Assembly (NCBI GenBank): GCA_002394365.1
Contig: DGTQ01000026.1
Coordinates: 186,887 to 250,886 of the forward strand
Source of the DNA: Prevotellaceae bacterium UBA4332
Lineage (GTDB): Bacteria; Bacteroidota; Bacteroidia; Bacteroidales; Bacteroidaceae
Direction of reading: 5' to 3'
DNA length: 64,000 nucleotides
Shown here: positions 1-6,990 of the stretch, in pieces
Numbering within the stretch: position 1 is the stretch's first letter
Layout of the letters: each line of letters starts with the position of its first letter
Made by a program: the position numbers and the translations under genes
The notes under the pieces: generated by a model
The model's database searches: none
What the model saw: the letters and a program-made list of their open reading frames with translations, nothing else
Told to the model about the DNA's origin: nothing

Positions 1-1960
1 CTTTAAAATGATTACTTAATGGGACTAATTTGTCTGATATTTCCAACAGCCATTTTACGTTGGAGAATAAAGAGTTATAAGATACATTCAGATGTCTTAA
101 TCGTGCTATTTCATCTTCACTATAGTTTACTCTTGAAATAATATCAGGGTCTATATCTTCGTTCAAGAGTGATGAGTTAACGATTATGTCTTCATAATCT
201 CTTTCTGTCTCGATAGCCTGCAGATTTCTTTTCCACGAGAAGAATGTCATTTCTGTTTTGTTTTCTTCTTTAATTTTCCTCCGCATGACAAGTAATGCTG
301 TTACAATATCGGCATTGTTAAACCATCTGCCATTTGCACTTGCATGTATTTTTATTTCGTCAAAATATTCTTGCACAGCATTTAAGAATAGGTAGCCTGA
401 CTCTGTTCCCAAAAAAGAGTTAGACAATATCAAACCTACATAACCACCTTCTTTTATTAAATCTTTCAAGTGTAGAGCAATATAATAGCTCAGGTCTGAT
501 CTTCCTGATAAATTGTATTTATGCCTAAGGCTTTCTATTAACTCAGTATCATCTGCAGAAATTTCGCTCGATTTTACAAATGGAAGGTTTGATACAATGG
601 AGTCAAATAACGGAATGGCAAAAGTTTCTTTCTTACCTGTCTGTGGATTGACGATTTCCACTTTGTCTCCAGTTTTCAATAATAAAATATCTTTCTGAAA
701 AAGCCTACTAGGTATATTTATCGTGTCATAACTGGTCATTGCAAGGTTTGCTATCTGCAAAGGCAATTGGAACTTGTCACTTGCCCAAGTGGTTTCCATA
801 GCCTTTGTTGCACCCATCTTTTCTTTTTTTACGGTTATAATGTAATTGGGAATGGTTCCTGTCCCACAGCACCCATCATAACATTCTCCCAATATATTAT
901 GAATGGTAATTTTTGATAATATTTTTGCCAATGTTGGAGGAGTTGGATATTGTCCATTGACAAGTCGCTTGGATACATTTACTGAATCTTCCAACACCCT
1001 CTGTAAAATATGCTGGTTTATATTGTGAATAGGAGAATCTCTTAGTGTCAAAGACAACTCTACTATTGCCGACCAAGTTTGTCTTGGGAGCAATTCATTA
1101 TACTGTACAGGACGAAATATGTTATAGAAATCACTTTTTTCTGTTATCTGACGCAATATCTCATTACATTCATGAGGTGTTGTTTCGTAATCTACATTAT
1201 CTATAATAAAAGCAGTTTGTTGATATTTCTTTATTAGATGAGCAAAAATTATACGGTTAGTCCAATTTAGAATAATGTTTTTGGCATAGGCTGAATACAT
1301 ACTTGTCTCATCACCCTCATATTCTGTTTTTATATTTTTCCACCAATTAGTTATAAAAGCATCTATAATTATATTTTCGTTTGATGCCTCACGCAAGGTT
1401 TCTGCTACGCCATTCTTGTATTCATTAACAAGATTTGAGACTGATGTTTTTGTGAGGACTTCTCCCAAAAACGTTTTTTTTACATCACCAGAAATCAGAT
1501 ACTCGTTAACAGATGTAAGCACACTTTTTAAAGTCTTTTCCCATTGATGTTTGTATAATTGAACGTCGTTTCTTGTCTTAATTTTTTGGTTACGCCATTC
1601 TCGCTTAACTTGAAATTCCGCATTGTCATTATCATATACATATAATTTAACATGGGAAAAGTTCCATATTACACAACTATTCAAATTTAGAGCTTTGGCT
1701 TTTCTTTGTGCATCTTTTACGAATGTAGTATCCGTAATAGAAACATCTGGCATCTTAAGTTCCCATCCTTGCAGAATACTGGATAATTCGTTGTCTCCAT
1801 ACAAGATGACATCTGGAAACATGCTCTTTCCCTTTTGCGTACTTACTGTTGACTCTCCACCTGCTCTCTTAATCACCAAATCGTTGGAATCAGCAAACTG
1901 ATTTATTTGGGTTATCAACTCTATACCCCAGCTTCTCTCATTCTTTCGTACTGTTGTCAT
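1..1960 (-). CDS. Restriction endonuclease/N6-adenine methyltransferase fusion (type IIG-like), 3' end outside window
   Basis: The reading frame is open from the ATG at 1960 to the window edge (653 codons), so the C-terminus, where a target-recognition domain would be expected, is missing. Seen in the translation: an N-terminal PD-(D/E)xK-like nuclease signature (P49-D50, then E67-L-K69 in GWELK), a long helical middle, a SAM-binding motif I (DGCCGTGT from residue 362) and a catalytic motif IV SNLPF (457-461), a variant of NPPF. This order (nuclease, then gamma-class N6-adenine MTase) is that of single-chain type IIG restriction-modification enzymes. Its start overlaps the end of the upstream methyltransferase by 23 bases, so the two are probably co-translated. 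The region is AT-rich compared with the housekeeping genes, which fits horizontal transfer. A PglX-like or type I HsdM-like protein is the alternative; the N-terminal nuclease motif argues against it. Confidence 0.8.
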   Translation of the reverse strand, partial: MTTVRKNERSWGIELITQINQFADSNDLVIKRAGGESTVSTQKGKSMFPDVILYGDNELSSILQGWELKMPDVSITDTTFVKDAQRKAKALNLNSCVIWNFSHVKLYVYDNDNAEFQVKREWRNQKIKTRNDVQLYKHQWEKTLKSVLTSVNEYLISGDVKKTFLGEVLTKTSVSNLVNEYKNGVAETLREASNENIIIDAFITNWWKNIKTEYEGDETSMYSAYAKNIILNWTNRIIFAHLIKKYQQTAFIIDNVDYETTPHECNEILRQITEKSDFYNIFRPVQYNELLPRQTWSAIVELSLTLRDSPIHNINQHILQRVLEDSVNVSKRLVNGQYPTPPTLAKILSKITIHNILGECYDGCCGTGTIPNYIITVKKEKMGATKAMETTWASDKFQLPLQIANLAMTSYDTINIPSRLFQKDILLLKTGDKVEIVNPQTGKKETFAIPLFDSIVSNLPFVKSSEISADDTELIESLRHKYNLSGRSDLSYYIALHLKDLIKEGGYVGLILSNSFLGTESGYLFLNAVQEYFDEIKIHASANGRWFNNADIVTALLVMRRKIKEENKTEMTFFSWKRNLQAIETERDYEDIIVNSSLLNEDIDPDIISRVNYSEDEIARLRHLNVSYNSLFSNVKWLLEISDKLVPLSNHFK

Positions 1961-2807
1961 TGTTATGGAAATAGTTTATCAGGTTAATTTTCTTGAGATT
2001 ATTCTTAATATCCAAGTCTAATGACTTCCATGCCTCATAGAGTCTTTCTCTTGTTCTTTTGATATAATCAATTTTTTCTCCCTTAAACAGTTCTGTATCA
2101 GCATTCTTCTCTATGCCAACAAAATTACGACCTTCCAGTAATGCTGCAACTAAAAAAGCTCCGCTTCCGCTTGTGTTATCAAGAATAATATCACCAGGAT
2201 TAGAGTATGTACGCACAAAGTACCTACCTAGTTCAACTGGTTTTTGTGTTGCGTGAAAGACTTCCCCTTCACTCTCTGCAGTCTTAAAATAAACCACATC
2301 CGTAGGGTAACGCAATCCATCACTTTTTACATGCACAGATGCAAAATCACCATAACTACCACTTAACTGGTTCTTTCGAAATCCCTTGTCATAAGGCTCA
2401 CCTTTCATCATTTGCGGATGATAAACAGGCTGTCTTTGATAAAATATACAGACATCCTCATGTTTTCTAAGAGGCTGTTTCTTTGCATTTAGGAAATTAG
2501 TCGCCTTTGATTTTTCCCATACCCACTTATACTTGAACATTTTGGGCTGACTCATAATCAACACAGCCGTAAAAACTCCCTGTGATGTCAGCACAATCGC
2601 TCCATTAGGCTTGACAATCCGCTTGTATTCTTTCCATAACTTATCAAGTGGAACTATGCTGTCCCACTTGTTTTGAGTAGTACCATAAGGTAAATCACAA
2701 AGGACCATGTCTATACAATCATTGGGAAGATGTTGCATAACACTAATACAATCACCCTCAATGACGGTATTGACAAAATCTTCATCCGTCCAGTATTTCT
2801 TTGCCAT
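1938..2807 (-). CDS. Site-specific DNA methyltransferase (N6_N4_Mtase family)
   Basis: Predicted beta-class SAM-dependent DNA methyltransferase of 289 residues. Catalytic motif IV is D38-L-P-Y41 (followed by GTTQNKWD), a common variant of DPPY. The SAM-binding motif lies C-terminally (DNTSGSGAF, 200-208), preceded by FHATQKPVEL, the usual conserved block of this family; the variable segment between them (about 110-165) is the likely target-recognition region. It is the first gene of the restriction-modification pair and overlaps the nuclease-MTase fusion by 23 bases. ATG 2807 is used because homologous N-termini begin close before the first conserved block. No Shine-Dalgarno precedes this ATG, whereas a perfect one precedes a seven-codon mini-ORF just upstream. 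With two methyltransferases in one locus, each may modify one strand of an asymmetric site; this is inference. Confidence 0.88.
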   Translation of the reverse strand: MAKKYWTDEDFVNTVIEGDCISVMQHLPNDCIDMVLCDLPYGTTQNKWDSIVPLDKLWKEYKRIVKPNGAIVLTSQGVFTAVLIMSQPKMFKYKWVWEKSKATNFLNAKKQPLRKHEDVCIFYQRQPVYHPQMMKGEPYDKGFRKNQLSGSYGDFASVHVKSDGLRYPTDVVYFKTAESEGEVFHATQKPVELGRYFVRTYSNPGDIILDNTSGSGAFLVAALLEGRNFVGIEKNADTELFKGEKIDYIKRTRERLYEAWKSLDLDIKNNLKKINLINYFHNNDNSTKE

Positions 2808-2813
2808 TTATTT

Positions 2814-2852
2814 GCTATTTAGGCGTCACTATCATTTCTCCTCCTAAATAGC
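2814..2852 (-). promoter_or_regulatory. Perfect 10-bp inverted repeat before the methyltransferase start
   Basis: GCTATTTAGG (2814-2823) and CCTAAATAGC (2843-2852) are perfect inverted copies with a 19-base loop. In the transcript the hairpin would hold the Shine-Dalgarno and ATG of the mini-ORF and end 6 bases before the methyltransferase ATG. It could be a translational switch or a DNA operator (modification genes are often controlled by small dyad-binding proteins). No C-protein gene is visible nearby. Confidence 0.5.
2815..2835 (-). CDS. Possible leader peptide (6 residues, MIVTPK)
   Basis: ATG at 2835 is preceded by AGGAGGAGAA, one of the very few strong Shine-Dalgarno sequences in the window. 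The frame ends with TAG after six residues, and the methyltransferase ATG follows 7 bases later. The site sits inside a 10-bp inverted repeat. A regulatory leader or translational coupler is plausible; translation is unproven. Confidence 0.3.
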   Translation of the reverse strand: MIVTPK

Positions 2853-2869
2853 ACTTTCCTTACAGACAC

Positions 2870-2895
2870 AAAAAAGTGGGACATACCTGCCCCAC
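2870..2895 (-). terminator. Intrinsic terminator at the 3' end of leader/small RNA A
   Basis: On the minus strand a GTGGG/CCCAC stem (arms 2876-2880 and 2891-2895) is followed by a run of six U. It lies between the promoter at 3087-3118 and the methyltransferase at 2807, so it either ends a small RNA or attenuates the operon. Four bases of one arm also belong to the long stem of the RNA, so the two pairings compete. Confidence 0.7.
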
Positions 2896-3083
2896 ATTAA
2901 GGTCCTAGGAAAACCAGAGAAATAGACAAGTAAGCCCACTCGTAATGAGTGCGCTAGCAACTTGTCTACTACTTCTCGTCTATTTTTTTATCAGAATTTC
3001 CTAGGTTCTAATGTGGATAGAACAATAGCAAACGCTTTTTCCGTACATAAAGACCGATAAAATGCGTATTTCCGCATTGTCAT
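2870..3083 (-). ncRNA. Structured leader/small RNA A upstream of methyltransferase locus (paralogue at 63414-63667)
   Basis: Predicted transcript of about 214 nt from the promoter at 3087-3118 to the terminator at 2870. Elements in order (minus strand): a 5' hairpin (AATGCG/CGCATT), the segment AAAGCGTTTGCTATT, a long stem pairing CCACATTA and CCTAGGAAA (2997-3016) with TTTCCTAGG and TAATGTGG (2892-2910), an apical hairpin TAGACAAGT/ACTTGTCTA, then the terminator. Promoter, GCGTTTGCT block and CCTAGGAA stem are shared with the RNA upstream of the second methyltransferase locus, while stem sequences differ in a way that keeps pairing. I do not recognise the family. A 6S-like RNA is possible; a type II-associated attenuator is the other reading. 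Confidence 0.6.
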
Positions 3084-3086
3084 CTG

Positions 3087-3118
3087 CAAAATTAAGAAAA
3101 AGTTTTGTTTTCGCCAAA
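3087..3118 (-). promoter_or_regulatory. Bacteroidota promoter for RNA A and the RM operon
   Basis: The minus strand shows TTTG (3115-3118), a 20-base spacer and TAATTTTG (3087-3094), an excellent match to the Bacteroidota -33/-7 consensus. The whole stretch is identical to the promoter at 63671-63702. Confidence 0.8.
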
Positions 3119-3376
3119 CGAATAGAAGAAAAAGTGGTTGAGTGTCGTTTTCTCTTACACAAAAGTTTGTTTTATGCACTTTTCACCGTCACCGTCACTT
3201 TTCGAACGTATATTACTGATGTATAGGCTATTAGTTAGGTGACGGTAAAACGTTTCACCGTCACTCTCCGTCACCTTCATAATCCTTGGCTTGTACTGAA
3301 TAAGGTTGCGGATGCTTGGCTTTCCTGCAAGGATGCCTTGCAGGAATATGTGGTTGCTAAGCCTCTCTATGCTAAG
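3119..3376. other. Intergenic spacer with two strong hairpins, no convincing gene
   Basis: It contains GTGACGGT/ACCGTCAC inverted copies around 3239-3266, with further ACCGTCAC copies at 3186 and 3270, and a perfect 11-bp stem with a 3-base loop at 3334-3358 (TTCCTGCAAGG/CCTTGCAGGAA). The small open frames here have no recognisable family. Confidence 0.5.
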
Positions 3377-3470
3377 GCTTTGCTTCTGCATTAAATTTGC
3401 TAGCAAATTTAATGAATTTACTAGTTAATTTGACGAATTTGCTAGCAAATTTGAAATGGAAGCTATGCTA
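3377..3470. repeat. Palindromic dispersed element with AATTTGCTAGCAAATTT cores, copy 1
   Basis: About 94 bases are nearly identical to 29653-29744. Each copy has two AATTTGCTAGCAAATTT palindromes around a central AATTTACTAGTTAATT palindrome, bounded by GCTTTGCTTCTG on one side and an inverted AGAAGC-like end on the other. This is a nested REP/MITE-like structure without coding capacity. Confidence 0.75.
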
Positions 3471-3550
3471 CCTATGAGAGAAGCTTTGCAAGGGCATGCG
3501 GTTGCTTAGCAAAGACATATGGAAGCTTAGCAAGGACATGTGGAAGCTAA

Positions 3551-3731
3551 GAACTCCGATCTTTGTCAATGGTCTTTTAACCCCTCTCGGTTCAATAGAC
3601 TCATTACCCCCTCCATATCTCCCCCGTTTATCGGGGGAGAGCAACCCCGTTATCGGGGAGCAGAAACGCCTGAGCACCTACTGGAGCGCAAGTTCCGCAA
3701 AGCGCCTGAGCACCTACTGGAGCGCAAGAAG
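3551..3731. repeat. Dispersed GCCTGAGCACC element, long copy with internal duplication
   Basis: It shares ACTCCGA...TGTCAATGGTCTTTTAACCCCTCT...GGGGAGCAGAAACGCCTGAGCACC...GGAGCGCAAG with the copies at 13721, 18457, 20201 and 29553. Here the GCGCCTGAGCACCTACTGG unit is present twice (near 3668 and 3702) and an extra CCCCCG/CGGGGG hairpin is inserted. The open frames across it are repeat translations, not genes. Confidence 0.75.
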
Positions 3732-3767
3732 GAGATGTGGGGGCTTAGCACCAAGATGCGGGTGCTA

Positions 3768-4013
3768 AATGTTAATTTTGACAAGTGGGTTTTCTGGCTT
3801 AAAACTTCAAAATCGTCTAAAAAACGTGCTTAGGCAAAATTTTTACACACTGATTATCAAGGTGTTAACTATCAGGTAACAGTAGGGCGTGTAGAAGCAC
3901 TGGTTCTGCGTTCAGAAGCAGTAAAACAGGGTGGTAGAAGCAGCCGAAGGAGCGATGGAACCAGTGCTTCTGCAAAGGGACTATCTAAAGTGTTAATTTT
4001 GACAAGTAGTTTG
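3768..4013. repeat. Possible small non-autonomous element: direct repeats around a long inverted repeat
   Basis: TGTTAATTTTGACAAGT occurs at about 3772 and 3992 in direct orientation. Between them AGAAGCACTGGTTC (3895-3908) and GAACCAGTGCTTCT (3959-3972) form a perfect 14-bp inverted repeat. This is the geometry of a MITE-like insertion with flanking duplication, but terminal repeats reaching the direct repeats are not seen. Confidence 0.4.
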
Positions 4014-4059
4014 GTATGGTCTGAGGGCTTGTTGCGTATTGGTCGCAGGGATGAGTGGG

Positions 4060-4830
4060 TTACTCCGTTGTGCCACCTGTGGTGGTAGTGGTTTCGTCGA
4101 AACCGCGAAGGAGGTTGACGTCCTTCTTTATGTTGAACACCTGACCGTCTGCTCCTTTGGCTTTTACCTGAATGTAATATACTCCGTCCTTGACAGCCTT
4201 GCCGTGATAAGTGCCGTCCCAGCCTTCGTTGGGGTTGTCCCACTCATAGAGTTTCTGCCCCCAGCGGTTGTAGATGGTGGCATGAAATTCCACGATGCTC
4301 TGTACCTCCTTAGCCTTGAAGTACTGGTTGTACTGGTCACCGTTGGGCGAGAAAGCATTGGGGAATTGTAGCTTGCTCTCATAGGTCTTGACGGAGAATA
4401 TCTGCTGGTTTGTGCGCACATATTCGGGCGTTATGAGGATTTTGTCTATACGGTCGCCATGGTCTATCTCTACGTAGCCCTCAAAGGCTATGCTGTCTCT
4501 GCCTGCCGAACGGAAGATGAATTCTACTGGGTTAGAGGGATTTGAGATGGTAGGTTCCTCCATCTGTCCGCCTTCTTTCCACACTCGCCACGAGCCGTAG
4601 AAGGTGGCATCGGGATATTCTACCACCTCGCCGTCGGAGGTTTCATAGGCAACGTATGCCGTCATGGTAGCCGTGATGGGGGCTGAGCCCTCATAGGTTT
4701 TCTCGGTGGTGGTTACGTCTGTGCCTGTGCCGTCAACGAGTGTCCACTTGAAGGCAGGGTGCGGGTCTGTGTCGGCAAGGACACAGATGGTGAGGGCAAG
4801 GACGAGTATTGTAAGCAGGGAGCGTTTCAT
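4060..4830 (-). CDS. Secreted protein with gliding-motility-type (T9SS type B) C-terminal domain
   Basis: This 256-residue protein begins with a signal peptide (MKRSLLTILVLALTICVLA). Residues about 40-150 look like an immunoglobulin-like beta domain. From about 155 on there is a clear CHU_C/gliding-motility-associated C-terminal domain: FPNAFSPNGDQYNQYF, then IYNRWGQKLYEWDNPNEGWDG, then VKDGVYYIQVKAKG. In the family this domain is the signal for the type IX secretion system and links to SprF/PorP-type partners. Unusually the chain continues past the normal end of the domain with a Thr/Gly-rich tail (ETTTTTGGTTE). It is divergent from the 4988 gene. No partner secretion gene is visible here. 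Confidence 0.8.
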   Translation of the reverse strand: MKRSLLTILVLALTICVLADTDPHPAFKWTLVDGTGTDVTTTEKTYEGSAPITATMTAYVAYETSDGEVVEYPDATFYGSWRVWKEGGQMEEPTISNPSNPVEFIFRSAGRDSIAFEGYVEIDHGDRIDKILITPEYVRTNQQIFSVKTYESKLQFPNAFSPNGDQYNQYFKAKEVQSIVEFHATIYNRWGQKLYEWDNPNEGWDGTYHGKAVKDGVYYIQVKAKGADGQVFNIKKDVNLLRGFDETTTTTGGTTE

Positions 4831-4878
4831 TGTCTATTTGAAAAAAAACTTTATACTTTATTCTTTAATCTTTATTCT

Positions 4879-4909
4879 TTTGTAGTTTATACTTTTTTTA
4901 TTAACTTTG
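4879..4909 (+). promoter_or_regulatory. Promoter for the 4988-6860 gene pair
   Basis: TTTG at 4879-4882, a 19-base spacer, then TAACTTTG at 4902-4909, about 80 bases before the ATG at 4988. It matches the Bacteroidota -33/-7 consensus. Confidence 0.65.
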
Positions 4910-4987
4910 CACAGATTTCTCGCTGTGCGAGTGTTCTCCTCAGCGAAGTCCTGCTAAGAAAGAAGTCTTGCTAATAAACATAACGCT

Positions 4988-6097
4988 ATGACAAAGAAAT
5001 TATTATATCTGCTTGTGGCTATATGCCTGGCATGTGCCGAGAGCATGGAGGCTCAGGAGACGACCATCGCCCCCCAGAACCAGAATGGCAACACAGTAAA
5101 CGTGGGCGTGATGCTGCCTCTGCACGATGTGGACGGCGACGGCAGGCGCATGACGGAATATTATCGCGGAATACTGCTTGCAGTGAAGGAGCTGAAGGCT
5201 GAGGGCATGAACGTAAACGTGAGGGCATGGAACGTGCCTATTGATGCTGACCCTCGTACCACCCTCTTGCAGAATGGTACTACGGACTGCAACATCATCT
5301 TCAGTCCGCTCTACACGAAGCAGGTAAAGACCATTGGCGACTTCTGCCGTGCGTATAATATAAAGATGGTGATACCTTTCTCCATCAACGGCAACGAGGT
5401 GGACAAGAACCCCAACATATACCAGGTTTACAGTTCGCCAGACGAGATGTATGCTACCTCCATGCAAAGGATAGCTGAGGATTTCGCTGGCTTTCACCCC
5501 GTCTTTATAGACTGCAACGACACTACTTCGAGAAAGGGGGCTTTCACCTTCGGACTGAGGGCGATACTGGAGAAGAAGGGCGTGCAATACAACATAACCA
5601 ACCTGCGCTCGAGCGACGAGATGTTTGCCAAGGCTTTCTCGCTCAACCAGCCTAACCTCGTGATACTCAACTCGGGACGTTCGCCCGAACTGAGGGCTGC
5701 TATGGATAAGCTCGATGCCCTGACGAGGGCCAACACGGGGGTGAGAGTGTCCCTGTTCGGCTATACGGAATGGCTGATGTACGCAAGGATTTACAAGGAC
5801 AGATGGGCTAAGTATGACACCTATATACCCACCAACTTCTTCTACAACGAGCAGTCGGCAAGGGTGCAACAGTTTGAGAAGAGGTACCGCTGGGCTTTCC
5901 ACCAGGACATGATGAACGCCCTGCCCCATTTTGCCGCTACGGGCTACGACCACGCCATGTACTTCATAGGTGGCAAGAGCCAGTGGATGCAGACACCGCT
6001 CAAGTTTCAGAAAACCCCTGGTGGAGGTTATCGCAATAAGGCATACATGCTGATACATTATAAGAACGACGGAGGTATTGATGCGATACAATATTAG
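4988..6097 (+). CDS. Periplasmic substrate-binding-like protein (type 1 periplasmic-binding fold)
   Basis: 369 residues with an N-terminal signal peptide (MTKKLLYLLVAICLACAESMEA). From about residue 38 the chain follows the Peripla_BP_6/LpoA-like fold: NVGVMLPLHDVDGDG, ILLAVKELKAEGMNV, IIFSPLYTKQVKTIGDFC, IYQVYSSPDEMYATSMQRI, and a YDHAMYF block near the C-terminus. In Bacteroidota such proteins are often annotated as amino-acid ABC substrate-binding proteins, usually with LysM repeats; none are seen here. There is no ABC permease nearby and the next gene is an outer-membrane barrel, so a cell-envelope role is more likely than import. The next gene starts before this one ends. Confidence 0.7.
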   Translation: MTKKLLYLLVAICLACAESMEAQETTIAPQNQNGNTVNVGVMLPLHDVDGDGRRMTEYYRGILLAVKELKAEGMNVNVRAWNVPIDADPRTTLLQNGTTDCNIIFSPLYTKQVKTIGDFCRAYNIKMVIPFSINGNEVDKNPNIYQVYSSPDEMYATSMQRIAEDFAGFHPVFIDCNDTTSRKGAFTFGLRAILEKKGVQYNITNLRSSDEMFAKAFSLNQPNLVILNSGRSPELRAAMDKLDALTRANTGVRVSLFGYTEWLMYARIYKDRWAKYDTYIPTNFFYNEQSARVQQFEKRYRWAFHQDMMNALPHFAATGYDHAMYFIGGKSQWMQTPLKFQKTPGGGYRNKAYMLIHYKNDGGIDAIQY

Positions 6098-6860
6098 ACG
6101 ACTGATTATAGCAACGGCAATCATAATTTTCAATTTTCAATTTTCAATTGTCAATTCAATAAGTGCACAGGTGGGCGAGTATCGCCACGTGTGGTCATTC
6201 GGTCTGAGTGGTGGCTATGCTCTTAACAAAGTGAGCTTTCAGCCAGACGTGAGCCAGAAGATGCACGGCGGCTACACCTACGGCATAGTGGGACGCTACA
6301 CGAGCGAGAAATATTTCTCTACTATCTGCTCCCTGCAGATGGAGGTGAACATAACCCAGCTGGGCTGGAAGGAGGACATACAAACCATAAGCGGAGACAG
6401 GGTGATAAACCCCGATACAGGACTGGCTGAGGAATACAAGCGAGACATAACCTACGTGCAGATACCCTTCCTGGCTCACCTTGCGTGGGGCAAGGAACGC
6501 AGGGGCATCAACGCCTTCTTGAATGCTGGTCCGCAGATAGGTTTCTATGCCAAGGAAAAGATTAGCAAGAACTACGAAAAACCCTATACACCAACGAATT
6601 ATCCTGACTACGTAAGTGGCAAGCAACGCGTGAACACAGAGGTAGAACAGGAGACTATGGCGATAGAGAAAAAGTTTGACTATGGCATAGCCGTAGGTGC
6701 TGGTATGGAATGGGATATAAGGTATGTAGGCAGACTGTCACTCGAGGGACGCTACTACTACGGACTTGGCAATCTCTTTGGCGACTCGAAGAAGGACGAG
6801 TTCGGCAAATCGAGCAATGGCACCATATTTGTGAAGCTCTCTTACCTAAGGGACTTTTAG
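6081..6860 (+). CDS. Outer-membrane beta-barrel protein (PorT family)
   Basis: About 259 residues, starting at ATG 6081 (a TTG lies one codon earlier) and overlapping the preceding gene by 17 bases, so translation is probably coupled. The N-terminus is a signal peptide (IIATAIIIFNFQFS...SAQ); the rest has alternating aromatic/polar strands typical of an 8-stranded barrel of the outer membrane beta-barrel/PorT type: EYRHVWSFGLSGGYALNKV, YVQIPFLAHLAWG, FLNAGPQIGFYAKE, VGRLSLEGRYYYGLGNLF and the terminal FVKLSYLRDF ending in an aromatic residue. Part of the signal peptide (bases 6131-6157) is encoded by the CAATTTT-type simple repeat found in intergenic regions elsewhere in the window. Partner or ligand unknown. 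Confidence 0.8.
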   Translation: MRYNIRRLIIATAIIIFNFQFSIVNSISAQVGEYRHVWSFGLSGGYALNKVSFQPDVSQKMHGGYTYGIVGRYTSEKYFSTICSLQMEVNITQLGWKEDIQTISGDRVINPDTGLAEEYKRDITYVQIPFLAHLAWGKERRGINAFLNAGPQIGFYAKEKISKNYEKPYTPTNYPDYVSGKQRVNTEVEQETMAIEKKFDYGIAVGAGMEWDIRYVGRLSLEGRYYYGLGNLFGDSKKDEFGKSSNGTIFVKLSYLRDF

Positions 6861-6987
6861 TTAAGGGTTAAGGGGTTAAAAGTTGAGAGTTGAGAGTTGA
6901 GGGTTGAGAGACTGTTGAAGGTATAAAGTATAAGGTATAAGGTATAAGGTATAAGGTATAAAGTATAAGGTATAAAGTATAAGGTAA
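6861..6987. repeat. Simple repeats (GTTGAGA, then TATAAGG/TATAAAG) between barrel gene and uvrA
   Basis: Directly after the stop codon there are TTAAGGG units, GAGTTGA units, then about nine degenerate TATAARG heptamers up to the point where uvrA homology begins. Similar TATAAAG arrays follow stop codons at 12703, 22064 (minus strand) and 44619. Confidence 0.8.
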
Positions 6988-6990
6988 AGG

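Noticed and set aside
2870..3083. RNA A considered as a SAM riboswitch or retron msr-msd
   Set aside because: None of the known SAM riboswitch motifs was recognised and no reverse transcriptase is nearby; it remains an unknown family.
3155..3406. Minus-strand ORF of 83 codons
   Set aside because: It overlaps hairpins and a repeat element; the composition is not protein-like and no family is recognised.
3496..3833. Two overlapping plus-strand ORFs of 90 and 97 codons
   Set aside because: They are translations of the GCCTGAGCACC element; the same element elsewhere has different open frames.
5003..6133. 376-residue open frame on the minus strand
   Set aside because: It lies exactly antisense to the periplasmic-binding-like gene with its signal peptide and family motifs; the antisense translation is rich in His/Val/Leu without any family. 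The same holds for 16455-17507, 27269-28294, 10579-11376 and 34123-34761.
6861..6987. TATAAGG array considered as a CRISPR array
   Set aside because: Units are seven bases without spacers; this is a degenerate tandem repeat.
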